Positions 1 to 8,427 of a stretch of DNA of 64,000 bases are shown here, piece by piece (the first letter of the stretch is position 1; every line of letters starts with the position of its first letter). Under the pieces are notes generated by a model. The model was given only the letters and a program-made list of their open reading frames with translations. It ran no database searches and was not told the DNA's origin. The DNA lies in NCBI GenBank assembly GCA_947252755.1, contig CAMXWV010000005.1, positions 1-64,000 of the forward strand. The letters run 5' to 3'. The DNA comes from an uncultured Dermabacter sp. GTDB taxonomy: Bacteria > Actinomycetota > Actinomycetes > Actinomycetales > Dermabacteraceae. The position numbers and the translations under genes are program-made.

Positions 1-44
1 ATTCCTCTACGTCTCGTGGGCTCGGAGATGTGTATAAGAGACAG
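1..44. other. Illumina Nextera adapter remnant (assembly artefact)
   Basis: Bases 26-44 are the 19-bp Tn5 mosaic end AGATGTGTATAAGAGACAG. Bases 11-25 (GTCTCGTGGGCTCGG) are the read-2 side of the Nextera transposase adapter. The eight bases before that (3-10, TCCTCTAC) match i7 index N712 in primer orientation, as I recall it, and bases 1-2 fit the end of the P7 primer. This is library DNA, not genome, so the window starts at a contig end and genomic sequence begins at 45. Confidence 0.97.
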
Positions 45-165
45 GGTGAGGGCCCCACACGTGTTTAAACCCCCTCCAGCCCCCCCGGGGTGAGGCTTGG
101 CTCCCCGGCACCCGAGAAGGGGCGGCTCCCTCCGGTGGGTGTGGGTGCCCGGCCCGTGCCCGGGC

Positions 166-224
166 GCAGAACGTGAGAATAGTGCAGTATTCCAGGGTTT
201 TACCGCACCGTTTCCACGGTCTGC
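166..224. repeat. Palindromic repeat element, copy 1
   Basis: A 59-bp imperfect palindrome. The left arm begins GCAGAACGTGAGAATAGTGC. The right arm, read on the other strand, begins GCAGACCGTGGAAACGGTGC, so about 15 of the first 20 positions pair. Copies 2 and 3 share the outer arms and the central TTTTACCGCAC or TTTAGCGCAC block. The element is not inside a gene. Confidence 0.7.
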
Positions 225-298
225 GCCGGTGAGAGGCCCGACGGCCGGCGCCTACTGTCGGGGACACATGGGCGCCTGGCCTCCTGAATACCCCGAGA

Positions 299-357
299 GC
301 AGAACGTGAGAACCGAGCGATACTCCGTGGTTTTACCGCACCATTCCCACGCTCTCC
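299..357. repeat. Palindromic repeat element, copy 2
   Basis: Second copy of the ~59-bp palindrome, 133 bp from copy 1 and in the same orientation. The left arm begins GCAGAACGTGAGAA; the right arm on the other strand begins GGAGAGCGTGGGAATGGTGC. It shares the central GGTTTTACCGCACC block with copy 1. Confidence 0.7.
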
Positions 358-473
358 AGGGGAAAGGAGGGACCCGGGAGCGCCGAGGGCGTGCGGCTTA
401 CCCCCCCCCGACCAACTGCGTGGCATTGCACGGTGCCGAACCGCAATGGGATCGCTGGTGCTCAGCTTCCAGA

Positions 474-1244
474 TCAGAGCTTATCGAGCCCCTCCAGTGC
501 CTCGGGGGTCTCCGGCAGGATCTGGCCACCGTCCACCACGATGTCCTGGCCGGTAATGTACCGGGCGCCGTCCGAGGCGAGGAACGCCACCGCATTGCCG
601 ATGTCGGATGGTTCGCCCAGATAGCCCGCCGGCACCGAGCGGGCCATGGAGTCCATGTACTCCTGGCCGAGTTCCTGCAGTCCGGGCGTGACGATATTGC
701 CGGGCAGTACGGCGTTGACGGTCACATCTTTGCGCGCGAGCTCGATCGCAGCGGAGCGAGCGAAGCCCATCTGCGCGGCCTTCGTCGCCCCGTAGTGCGA
801 CCAGGCGGGGAAGCCGGTGTAGTTGCCGGTGATGGAGCTGGTGAGCACGATCCGGCCGCGGCCGGATGCCACGAGGTGGGGGATCGCCGCTTGAACGGCA
901 TGGATGGTGCCCTTGACGTTGATGTCGAAGATCAGGTCGATGTCCTCATCTGTCATCGTCTCGATCGTGGCCTGCGGGTACACGCCGGCGTTCGACGCGA
1001 GAACGGACAGGCCTCCGAGCTCCTCGGCAACAGTGTTGATCACGCGGCGGCACGCAGCGCCGTCGCGCACATCCAGCACGTGCGCAATGAAACCGGCCTC
1101 GCGGGCCGGGCCGCATTCGTCGTCGGTCAGGCCAGTCACCACGACCTGGGCGCCGTGCTCGCGCAACTGGGTGGCGATCCCGAAACCGATCCCCAGCGTT
1201 CCGCCGGTCACCAGGGCGGTGCGTCCTTCCAGCAGTGCAGTCAT
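474..1244 (-). CDS. SDR family oxidoreductase (FabG-like)
   Basis: A 256-residue classical short-chain dehydrogenase/reductase, a soluble NAD(P)-dependent oxidoreductase. The Rossmann motif TGGTLGIG is at residues 13-20, NAG at 85-87, the catalytic serine at about 136-137, and YxxxK at Tyr151 and Lys155. The C-terminal YITGQDIVVDGG is typical of the FabG/SDR group. The start is supported by GAAGGAGAGC just upstream of ATG. The length matches FabG (about 245-260), but with no fatty-acid genes nearby the substrate cannot be assigned. It stands alone at the contig edge. Confidence 0.9.
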   Translation of the reverse strand: MTALLEGRTALVTGGTLGIGFGIATQLREHGAQVVVTGLTDDECGPAREAGFIAHVLDVRDGAACRRVINTVAEELGGLSVLASNAGVYPQATIETMTDEDIDLIFDINVKGTIHAVQAAIPHLVASGRGRIVLTSSITGNYTGFPAWSHYGATKAAQMGFARSAAIELARKDVTVNAVLPGNIVTPGLQELGQEYMDSMARSVPAGYLGEPSDIGNAVAFLASDGARYITGQDIVVDGGQILPETPEALEGLDKL

Positions 1245-1382
1245 GTCAGCTCTCCTTCGTGCATGAGTCCTCGTTGATCACGAACTGCGGCACCGATGAG
1301 CACGTCCACAGGTGCACCGGCGCACGCCTCCACCGTACCTAGGTTCGTGCGGGACTTAGTGCTAAAAAATCTTTTCTGCAGG

Positions 1383-1550
1383 TCAATGCAGGATCAGCAC
1401 GACGATGATGAACGTGGGCCAATGTTGGTTCCAGAGCTTCTCCAGGATTCCCAAGAACACATGACCCACGATGAGACTGGGAATCATGGTCAGGACGATC
1501 TCCCTCAGAATTCGATGGCACTGCCAGTACGCGTATCGGGAGTCAGCCAT
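1383..1550 (-). CDS. Possible small two-helix membrane protein
   Basis: A 55-residue reading frame beginning MADSRYAYWQCHRILR. Two hydrophobic stretches follow (around IVLTMIPSLIVGHVFLGILE and the C-terminal FIIVVLILH) with a short polar link between them. Tryptophan and histidine content is higher than in the random frames around it. No good ribosome binding site is visible and I do not recognise a family. It could be a remnant or a chance frame in the rearranged region. Confidence 0.3.
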   Translation of the reverse strand: MADSRYAYWQCHRILREIVLTMIPSLIVGHVFLGILEKLWNQHWPTFIIVVLILH

Positions 1551-1665
1551 GTGCCGCTGCTTGCGGACTTCTCCGCCAGCCGGACAGTGCATGGGTGCAG
1601 GTCGGGACCTTGTGAGATTCCACAGTCCCCGAGATGCGAATGGGCCGCCTGCTACTCTGTCCGCC

Positions 1666-1916
1666 CTGCACGTTCTGGTGGTCTATGCGACCCATTCCGG
1701 CGCAACACGCACCCTGGCGGATGCGATCGTCGCGCAGTTGCGTCAGATGGGCATCGCCGGGGAAGCCATTGACGTGCGCGACAACCCCGATCCTTCCGGT
1801 CACGACGCTGTGATCCTCGGTTCGGGTATCCGTATGGACAGCCTGGAGAAATCTGCCGTGACCTGGGCATCGAGGCATCGTCGGCAGCTAGCGGGCATGC
1901 AGGTGGCAGTTTTCTC
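1666..1916 (+). pseudogene. Flavodoxin-domain protein, 3' end removed by insertion sequence
   Basis: The frame reads LHVLVVYATHSGATRTLADA and continues to QVAVFS, where the ISL3 element begins. This is the N-terminal half of a flavodoxin/HemG-type flavoprotein: a beta strand, an FMN-phosphate loop (ATHSGATR), then DAVILGSGIRM and an RRQLAGMQVAVFS strand. Intact relatives of about 170 residues often continue after this strand with an SSGP-type motif; here it is replaced by IS sequence. The start is uncertain (CTG at 1666 or GTG at 1678), with TACTCT upstream. Confidence 0.6.
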
Positions 1917-1940
1917 GGCTCTTCACGAACGAGGGTGTAG
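1917..1940 (+). repeat. Left terminal inverted repeat of ISL3 element
   Basis: Begins GGCTCTTCACGAACGAGG and pairs with 3319-3342 at 23 of 24 positions. The transposase stop codon (1923-1925, minus strand) lies inside this repeat. Confidence 0.93.
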
Positions 1941-3230
1941 CGCGGGTCTGAACCCTCCGGCTTCGAGCAGACTGCGTGCGATGTAGTGGGTGAGGTTGCG
2001 GAATCCGAGTGCGGAGCCGCGGAGGTGTTCGAGCCGGCCGTTGATCGCCTCGGTCGGGCCGTTGCTGGTGCCGGGGCGGTCGAAGAACGCGAGGATGTCG
2101 CCCGCCCGCTGCTTCATGGTCCGGCCGAGCTTGCGGACCTCGACGAGCGCCGCGGGAACGCCGCTGCTGATCGCAGCGATTACCTCCTGCACCATCGCCT
2201 TCGCTTTCTTCTTGTCGGGTTCCCGGTAGGCCGCGACGATGCGCTGGTAGATGCCCCAGGTCGCTTCGACCTCGACGTGCTCTTCGATCGCGAACACCGC
2301 GTCGAGGCGGGCGGTCTGTTTCTCGGTGAGCAGGTCCGCGCCGGTGTGCAGGGTGCGGCGGGCTTTGTAGAGCTGGTCACCGGCGCGGCCGCGGTGCCCG
2401 ACCGTGTCCTGCTGCACTCGGCGTCGGCACTGGTCCAGCGCGTCGCCGGCGAGGCGGACCACGTGGAACGGGTCCATGACGGGGACGGCGTCGGGGAGTT
2501 CTTCGGCGGCGGCGGTCTTGAAGCCTGCGAAGCCGTCCATCGCGACCACCTCGATCCGCTTCGCCCAGTCCGCAGGGCGGGCGGCGAGCCACTGCTTGAA
2601 CACCGCCTTCGAAAGACCCTTGACCATGTCCAGCAGCCGCGCGGGTCCTGTCTTCTCGCGGGCCGGGGTGAGGTCGATGATCACGGTCACGTACTTGTCG
2701 CCGAGGCGGGTGTGCCGCCAGACGTGCTCGTCGACACCGATCGTGGTGACCGCGTCGAACCGGGCGGGATCGTCGATCAGTCGACGCTTGCCCTCCGCGA
2801 GCACCGCAGTGTTCGCGGCGCTCCAGGACACCCCCAGGCCCGCGGCGACACGGGTCACGGTGAGGTGGTCGATGACGATGCCCCGCAGCGCCCACTCCAG
2901 GCCGCCGCGGGAGATCTTCGCACGCGGCGCCGCTGCCCGCGTCATGTCCTGCCGCCACGTGCGCCGGCAGTGTCCGCACCGGTACCGGCGCACCCGCACC
3001 AGCAGGGTCGTCGGCCGGTGCCCGAACGGCTCGTGCGCCAGTCGACGCGTGACCGTGTCCCGCGGCACGCCCTCGACACCGCACTTCCGACACCACGGGT
3101 CGTCCTCGACGACGCGGCATTCGATCGTGGCCCGATCCGGCTCGATCAGCTGGCCGACGGCGACGAGCCCGAGCTCGTCGAGCCGGCAGAACGTGGTCAA
3201 GTCAGGGGTCGCGAAAGTAGGGTGGAGCAC
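1923..3230 (-). CDS. ISL3-family transposase
   Basis: A 435-residue DDE transposase. The N-terminal zinc-finger region has cysteine pairs C47/C50 and C85/C88 (CRKC and CGHC). A helix-turn-helix region follows, then the catalytic triad: D167 (GVDEHVW), D232 (AMDGFAG) and E394 (GPTEAINGR). Length and motif order match the ISL3 group common in corynebacteria and brevibacteria. It has a GTG start. The frame is intact, so the element may still be active. Confidence 0.93.
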   Translation of the reverse strand: MLHPTFATPDLTTFCRLDELGLVAVGQLIEPDRATIECRVVEDDPWCRKCGVEGVPRDTVTRRLAHEPFGHRPTTLLVRVRRYRCGHCRRTWRQDMTRAAAPRAKISRGGLEWALRGIVIDHLTVTRVAAGLGVSWSAANTAVLAEGKRRLIDDPARFDAVTTIGVDEHVWRHTRLGDKYVTVIIDLTPAREKTGPARLLDMVKGLSKAVFKQWLAARPADWAKRIEVVAMDGFAGFKTAAAEELPDAVPVMDPFHVVRLAGDALDQCRRRVQQDTVGHRGRAGDQLYKARRTLHTGADLLTEKQTARLDAVFAIEEHVEVEATWGIYQRIVAAYREPDKKKAKAMVQEVIAAISSGVPAALVEVRKLGRTMKQRAGDILAFFDRPGTSNGPTEAINGRLEHLRGSALGFRNLTHYIARSLLEAGGFRPALHPRS

Positions 3231-3318
3231 GTCGAGGTCTTTCGAGATGGCAAGCGTGAAGAACTTCCATCATCCGAAAGACCTCGACCCCTACCCGGCC
3301 ACCGACGCACTCAACCGA

Positions 3319-3342
3319 CTACACCCTCGTTCGCGAAGAGCC
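3319..3342 (-). repeat. Right terminal inverted repeat of ISL3 element
   Basis: Read on the minus strand it begins GGCTCTTCGCGAACGAGG and matches the left repeat with one mismatch. Confidence 0.93.
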
Positions 3343-3544
3343 CGAAAAAGACAGCGGTGAGGTCATGACGATAGACGCCACCGTAACCTCCGTGACGCCC
3401 ACTCGCCGCCGTAACCTCACCGAGGAGCATGCGAGGCGGGACGGTTTTGCCTCGTTGACGGAGTTGCACGAGGCTCTCGATACGCACTACCCGGGTCCCG
3501 TAATGGACGACAGCGTTGACGTCGTGACGTTTGAGCTCACATAA
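3343..3544 (+). pseudogene. ASCH-like domain protein, C-terminal fragment
   Basis: The open frame running out of the right end of the insertion sequence reads EKDSGEVMTIDATVTSV, then an LTEEHARRDGFASLTELHEA segment, and ends DSVDVVTFELT with TAA at 3542-3544. The EEHARRDGFAS-LTELHEAL pattern followed by a VVTFEL strand resembles the C-terminus of small ASCH-domain proteins, which are RNA-binding. Only about 66 residues remain and the N-terminal half is absent, so it is probably a remnant. An ATG at 3365 could allow a 59-residue product. Confidence 0.45.
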
Positions 3545-3606
3545 GCAGAGCCACTGAAGGCACGCTCCGAAGCCACGTGATAACGCTTCTCATGCAGGGT
3601 GTGGGC

Positions 3607-4394
3607 ATGGCCTCCCCTAGCGACATCTGGTCCGTGTGCGACTACGCCCCGACTGCTGCACGCCTCCGCCCAGTCTCCACACTCGTTGCCGCCGAACTGT
3701 CTCGACGCACGCCCAGTCCCGCAACTGTCGTCGACATCGGATCCGGGCATGGTGAAGGCGTCGCGGAGCTCCTCAGCCGCGGCTACTCCGTGACCGCCAT
3801 CGAGCCGACCACACGGATCCGCACGATCGGGCGCGGCGCGCACCTAGGGCCACATGGCTTGGCACCCAAGGGGAGGCAACCGGGCTAGAGGATTCCGTCT
3901 ACGACGCGTTGACAAGCACGTTTGGCTCCATGTTTTGCGACCCCGTAGCTGGACCCGAAGAGTGGGCTCGGATCCTGCGTCCCGGCGGCACCCTTGTGAT
4001 GGCCACGTGGAACCTCGAAGGCTTTCTCGCGACAATGACCGACGCAATGACGGAAGCCGTGAGCCCCGGCCCCTCGACGCAAACTCCACCCCACATGGCC
4101 TGGGGCGTCCACGATGTGGCGCACGAGCGTTTGTCGCCGTGGTTCGACCGCATCAGCATCGAACACCTCGACCTGGAGTGGTCGTTCGAAAGCGTCGATA
4201 AGGGTATGTAGTTTTACCGAGAAGGAAGCCCGACGCACGCGTGGATGGCCGACAATGCCGGTGCCCGCCGAGAGGCTCTTTGGACCGCGCTGCGCGATCA
4301 TCTCGAGGCACACGCCGATGGTTCCGGGCGGATCGACTCCACGACCGGTTACGCACTTGTCACTGCCCAGCGTCGACGTGACACGGGCCGATAA
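3607..4394 (+). pseudogene. Class I SAM-dependent methyltransferase, frameshifted and interrupted by a stop
   Basis: Three segments make up one methyltransferase of about 260 residues. The first frame carries motif I (VVDIGSGHGEGVAELL) and the acidic strand end (TAIEPTTRIR). Between about 3850 and 3870 the frame must shift, and then continues as GTQGEATGLEDSVYDALTS and ARILRPGGTLVMATW, the post-II/III motifs. At 4209-4211 an in-frame TAG follows SVDKGM, and the same frame continues FYREGSPTHAWMADNAG to TAA at 4392-4394. One frameshift plus one nonsense codon argue for real decay rather than a single sequencing error. The start is uncertain (ATG 3577 or 3607). Confidence 0.75.
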
Positions 4395-4512
4395 CGACTG
4401 AGATACTCGGCAGGCCGGCCGCAGTCCATTGCGTGTATACCGAACCTGGGATCAGCATTTCACCGCCTTGAGCTCTCGGATTCGAACGGCCCAAGGGGCT
4501 GCGCCGGCTAGT

Positions 4513-5304
4513 TCACAGTCGATGTTTGCGAGCAAGCGGAAGAACCACCGGCCCACGCGGATCCTCGAGGTCCACGCGGCATTTGATTCGGTAGGTCTCC
4601 TCCACATTCTCCTCAGTGATCACCTCGGCAGGAGGCCCCGCGGCAACCAATCGTCCTTGGTTCAACATAAGCACGTGATCGGCGTAAGCAGCTGCCTGGG
4701 GTAGATCGTGCAGCACGGCCATGACCGTACGACCTTCATCGACCAGGGCAGAGCATAGATCGAGAAGTAAGTACTGCGCCGAGAGATCCAGAAATGTGGT
4801 CGGCTCATCCAGCAGGATGGCTGGGGTGTCCTGGGCAAGGACCATCGCTAACCAGACGCGTTGCCGCTGGCCACCAGACAGCTCGTGCACGTACCGGCCG
4901 ACGAGGTCGGCAACTCCGGCGCGTTCAATCGCCCGGTTAATGGCCTCACTGTCACCGGGTGCACTGCTACGGAGAAACGAGTGGTAGGGGTGGCGGCCAC
5001 GCGCCACGAGTTCGCCCACGCGCAGACCACGTGGGGCCACGGTGGTCTGCGGCAAAAGGCTGCAGGTACGAGCCAGCTGTCGACGCCCCATACGGGCAAC
5101 ATCGTGGCCGAGCACCGTAACACTACCCTCGTCGGCCGGCCGCACCTGGGCCACAGTGCGCAACAAGGTCGACTTGCCACACCCGTTAGGGCCGATGACG
5201 ACGCTGAAGCTTCCCTTCGGCACCGTGGCACTAAGGCGGTCGACAGCGGTCAGGCCACCGAAGCGAATGGTGAGCTCGTTCATGTCGATTGCCGAACTGG
5301 TCAT
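4513..5304 (-). CDS. Siderophore ABC transporter ATP-binding protein (FecE/FepC type)
   Basis: A 263-residue ATPase that drives uptake of a ferric siderophore at the inner face of the membrane. Walker A is GPNGCGKST (38-46), the ABC signature LSGGQRQR (142-149), and Walker B ILLDEPTT (163-170), followed by the switch histidine in VLHDLPQA. The ATG at 5304 was chosen over longer frames because it overlaps the stop of the upstream permease as ATGA, the sign of translational coupling. It is the last gene of the five-gene iron operon. Confidence 0.93.
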   Translation of the reverse strand: MTSSAIDMNELTIRFGGLTAVDRLSATVPKGSFSVVIGPNGCGKSTLLRTVAQVRPADEGSVTVLGHDVARMGRRQLARTCSLLPQTTVAPRGLRVGELVARGRHPYHSFLRSSAPGDSEAINRAIERAGVADLVGRYVHELSGGQRQRVWLAMVLAQDTPAILLDEPTTFLDLSAQYLLLDLCSALVDEGRTVMAVLHDLPQAAAYADHVLMLNQGRLVAAGPPAEVITEENVEETYRIKCRVDLEDPRGPVVLPLARKHRL

Positions 5305-6335
5305 AGTGTGCCCTCCCGGATTTGTGAGATGAGAACCGCGCCAAGGAAAAGACCGCCGATCAGGGCTGTGAGTACACCCACGGGAAGCCCGGCCAGGAAC
5401 GCCACGTGTCGAACAACGAGGTCGGCCAGGCACACCGTCGTCGCGCCGACTAACGCCGCGGATCCCATCGTCGGCCGCCCGGTCAATCCACGAGCCAAAT
5501 GAGGGGCAGTGAGCGCCACGAAGGCAAGCGGGCCTGCCGCTGCCACCGCGCCCACAGTCAGCAGAATTCCCATTAACAGCGCGAAAGAACGCGTCTTGGC
5601 CGGGCGCGATCCGAGACCGTGAGCCGCATCGTCGCCAAGGCTGATGAGATCGAGGTCAACACGCAGCCCCAGCGCCACCGGCCCCAGCGGGAGGAGCACT
5701 GACCAGACGACCAGAGCATCACCCCAGGTTCGCGCGGTCAGCGACCCGGTGAGTGCGGCCGCGAGAGCCATGGCCTCGGACTGGCGCGAGAAAACCAAGA
5801 CAAACTGCGTCAACGCGGTGGAGGCCGCTGCAATACCGATCCCTGCGACGATCACCGCGCCGGGATTACGGAAGCCTGTTGTCGTGGCCCACGGGATGAT
5901 GAGGCTGGCCGCAAGGGCACCACCCAGCGCGCCAAGACTGGTCGGAACATTGAGCGCACTCGCCACCGCCATCCCAGCTCCAGCTGCGGTGGTAATCCCA
6001 ATGACATCGGGAGTGACGAGTGGATTCGCAGTAGCGCGCTGAAATAATGCTCCTGCCAGTCCCAGCGCCGCACCCGCCCCGACCGCCACGGCAAGGCGTG
6101 GTCCGCGCAGTGTCGTCAGAGCGAGGCTCCCGCGTCCGGTGAGCAGATCGAGCAAAGCTTGCGGTTGACGTGTAAGAGGGGTGCCGAGCCTGCCAATGGC
6201 CAGCGTCCACGCGCAGGATGCCACTAGAGCCACCACCACGATCACCACCGCGAGGACATGCCGGGTACGGCTGCGCCGGGCGAGACGGGCGGCGCGGTCC
6301 TGATTCGCGGCGAGGGAGGCGGGGGACACGTTCAC
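5301..6335 (-). CDS. Siderophore ABC transporter permease (FecCD family)
   Basis: A 344-residue polytopic membrane protein of the FecCD/BtuC family. It has roughly nine to ten hydrophobic helices after a short basic N-terminus. The family motif (R)GPRLAVAVGAGAALGLAGAL and the ATPase-coupling segment GPLAFVALTAPHLAR are present. Its stop overlaps the ATPase start and its start overlaps the stop of the other permease, so the two permeases probably form a heterodimer. Confidence 0.92.
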   Translation of the reverse strand: MNVSPASLAANQDRAARLARRSRTRHVLAVVIVVVALVASCAWTLAIGRLGTPLTRQPQALLDLLTGRGSLALTTLRGPRLAVAVGAGAALGLAGALFQRATANPLVTPDVIGITTAAGAGMAVASALNVPTSLGALGGALAASLIIPWATTTGFRNPGAVIVAGIGIAAASTALTQFVLVFSRQSEAMALAAALTGSLTARTWGDALVVWSVLLPLGPVALGLRVDLDLISLGDDAAHGLGSRPAKTRSFALLMGILLTVGAVAAAGPLAFVALTAPHLARGLTGRPTMGSAALVGATTVCLADLVVRHVAFLAGLPVGVLTALIGGLFLGAVLISQIREGTL

Positions 6336-7318
6336 AGCACACCTCGTGAGCGGCGGACGACTGTCAACAACAAAGGCGCACCCAAGAGTGCGGTCACGAT
6401 TCCCACAGGTACCTCAGCAGGACGCAGGACCAGGCGCCCAAGCACATCAGCCAGCAGCATAAGCACCGGCCCAATCAGGCAACACAACCCTATGAGCGCA
6501 CGCGCCGAACCGCGGGCTAAGCGTCGAGCCAAGTGCGGCGCAGCGAGACCGACGAAGACGATAGGGCCAGTGATCGCTGTCGCGGCTGCGGTCATCAGAG
6601 CCACGGCGGTGAGAGTAAGGGCACGCACAAGTGCAGGATGGTGCCCCAAGCCTGCGGCCACTTCATCGCCAAGAACCACGGCGTCTAGCCCACGTCCCAG
6701 AGCGAACAGCCCCACGCCCGCGACCGCGATAACTACCACGGGCCACCAATCGAGGGAGTCGCCTGCCGCGAGCGATCCCGCCGACCAATAGCGCAACGCG
6801 TCAAAGGCTGCTTTGTCGCGTAGGCTCACGGCCTGCGAGTAGGCAACGGCGACGGCTGTCGTCACGGCCCCGGCGAGCACCAACCTGGTGGCATCGGGCC
6901 CACGTCCGAAACTGCTAAGTACCATCACTGCAACCGTGGCCGCCGTCGCGCCGGCGAAGGCTCCCCCGACGAGCTGGAGCCCAGCAAGCCCGGGGATCGA
7001 CGCGACGGTAACGATTCCAGCTGCTGCACCACTTGTCAGCCCCAGAACCCCCGGATCCCCGAGGGGGTTACGAGTAACTGTCTGGATCGCGGCACCAGAA
7101 CTGGCGAGGGCGGCGCCCGCAACCAACCCGCACAAGGTGCGTGGGACACGTGCTGCCAGCACCTCCCGCACGTGGGGGTCGCCGCCGCCTTGGAGGGCTT
7201 CCACCAGATCGGAAAGCCCGATAGTTTTGCTACCCAGGGCGAGACTCAATACGCAGGTGATGCAGAGCCCTACCGTCACGAGAGTTGTGACGAACAGGGG
7301 ACGTCTACCGATCGGCAA
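6332..7318 (-). CDS. Siderophore ABC transporter permease (FecCD family)
   Basis: A 328-residue FecCD-type permease, the second half of the transmembrane channel. RVPRTLCGLVAGAALASSGA and GPIVFVGLAAPHLARR are the characteristic N-terminal and ATPase-coupling motifs. It lies three bases downstream of the binding-protein gene and overlaps the next permease by four bases. Its length is usual for the family (320-350). Confidence 0.92.
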   Translation of the reverse strand: MPIGRRPLFVTTLVTVGLCITCVLSLALGSKTIGLSDLVEALQGGGDPHVREVLAARVPRTLCGLVAGAALASSGAAIQTVTRNPLGDPGVLGLTSGAAAGIVTVASIPGLAGLQLVGGAFAGATAATVAVMVLSSFGRGPDATRLVLAGAVTTAVAVAYSQAVSLRDKAAFDALRYWSAGSLAAGDSLDWWPVVVIAVAGVGLFALGRGLDAVVLGDEVAAGLGHHPALVRALTLTAVALMTAAATAITGPIVFVGLAAPHLARRLARGSARALIGLCCLIGPVLMLLADVLGRLVLRPAEVPVGIVTALLGAPLLLTVVRRSRGVL

Positions 7319-7321
7319 GGG

Positions 7322-8374
7322 CTAACCCGCCACTTTCGCAACGGCCTGATCGATGAGGTCAGTGAGTCGTGGAAGACTCCACGGGACGGTGAGCGGGTTA
7401 ATCATGCTTATCGCCGTGACGAGCTGCTGGTCCGTCGGCTCCACCACGCTGCCACGTTTGATGGCAGGGATCGATGAGTAAAGCTTCTGCGAAGTGACCT
7501 GTTTCTTAGTCGCGGCATCCACGTGCCACGTGAAGATGAGGTCAGATTCCTTGAGCTTGTCAGCATTCTCGAGACCGATGAGCGCCCAATCGGACCCTTC
7601 GTTGACCGTTATCGTGTCAATGATCGGGTCGACCGTCAGACCGAGCATACTGATCAAGGCCACGCGTTGTTCCGTGGGACGAAAAATGCCAAGCGTTCCC
7701 TGGCCTTCAGTGTAGATGTAGCTGAAGGTCGTGCCCTCCCAGTGTGGGTGCTGAGCAGCAGTGTCGGCGAGGGTTTTCTTGATGTCGCTGATAAGGCCTT
7801 CGCCATCACTGGGACGCCCGAGCGCCTTAGCCACCATACGAATCTCGCCGTCCCAGGTGGTGGTCCAGGCAGATTTCTCGTAGGCGACAGTCGCACAGAA
7901 CGTGCTCAGCTGGTCGTACTGCTTCTGGGTGAGGCCTGACCACGGGGCAAGGATCAGATCGGGCTCGAGCTCCGCGATGGCCTCGACGTCAATTTGCTCG
8001 CCGCCAGCGACTAAAGCTGGAAGGGACCGACCCGCCTTCTCGAACGCTTCCCGGATCCAGGGCAAGTGTCCGTCTTTGTCAGCTCCCCACGTATTGACTT
8101 CGACGCCAACCGGGTAGACCCCCATACCGATGAGAGCTTCGGCAGCGCCTTGTCCAACGGTGACAATTCGCTCGGGTGCCTGCTTAATGGTTGTAGAGCC
8201 CAGGGCGTGGCTCATCACGACGGGGAAAGTGCCCGACGACGCAGTGTTAGTGGGCGTTGGCCCGGTACTCGAGCTGTCACTGCCGCAACCGGTGACGGCA
8301 GACAGCGAGAAGGCTCCGGCCAGGGCAAGCAACCCGCGACGAGGCATGCTGAGACGCTGATCTGAGGGATACAT
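7322..8374 (-). CDS. Iron-siderophore ABC transporter substrate-binding lipoprotein
   Basis: A 350-residue periplasmic-binding-type protein (FepB/FhuD class). The N-terminus has paired arginines (PRRGLLALAG), a hydrophobic core and the lipobox AVTGC, so it is a lipoprotein, possibly Tat-exported. APERIVTVGQGAAEALIGMG and AELEPDLILAPWSGLT are typical of the PeriBP fold of iron transporters. The ATG at 8374 is preceded by AAAGGA at good spacing; a much longer upstream frame is rejected because the signal peptide would become internal. It captures the ferric siderophore and delivers it to the permeases encoded just downstream. Confidence 0.9.
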   Translation of the reverse strand: MYPSDQRLSMPRRGLLALAGAFSLSAVTGCGSDSSSTGPTPTNTASSGTFPVVMSHALGSTTIKQAPERIVTVGQGAAEALIGMGVYPVGVEVNTWGADKDGHLPWIREAFEKAGRSLPALVAGGEQIDVEAIAELEPDLILAPWSGLTQKQYDQLSTFCATVAYEKSAWTTTWDGEIRMVAKALGRPSDGEGLISDIKKTLADTAAQHPHWEGTTFSYIYTEGQGTLGIFRPTEQRVALISMLGLTVDPIIDTITVNEGSDWALIGLENADKLKESDLIFTWHVDAATKKQVTSQKLYSSIPAIKRGSVVEPTDQQLVTAISMINPLTVPWSLPRLTDLIDQAVAKVAG

Positions 8375-8427
8375 TTCTGATGTTCCTTTAGGGGTTATGC
8401 GAGACCGACGCGGTCGCGCCGGGATGG

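Larger units (their letters stand above)
45..473. other. Non-coding contig-edge region with palindromic repeats
   Basis: This stretch lies downstream of the minus-strand SDR gene. Open frames across it exist but have no recognisable domain, no ribosome binding site and an arginine/proline-rich composition typical of GC-rich non-coding DNA. It holds two copies of a ~59-bp imperfect palindrome (166-224 and 299-357) that occurs again near 12.4 kb. I see no gene here. Confidence 0.6.
1917..3342 (-). mobile_element. ISL3-family insertion sequence
   Basis: A 1,426-bp element with 24-bp terminal inverted repeats at 1917-1940 and 3319-3342, identical except for one base (GGCTCTTCACG versus GGCTCTTCGCG, then AACGAGGGTGTAG). 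It holds one intact transposase gene on the minus strand. The flanking octamers, GTTTTCTC on the left and CGAAAAAG on the right, differ, so the 8-bp target duplication expected for ISL3 elements is missing. That suggests a deletion or recombination after insertion. Confidence 0.93.

Noticed and set aside
1331..1375. A DosR-like box (GGGACTTAGTGC) upstream of the flavodoxin remnant
   Set aside because: Only half of the palindrome fits the consensus and it is over 300 bp from the remnant, so it is not supported.
1986..3368. A 460-codon plus-strand frame across the insertion sequence
   Set aside because: It is antisense to an intact ISL3 transposase with all catalytic motifs, and its product is a low-complexity Arg/Val/Asp sequence without a domain.
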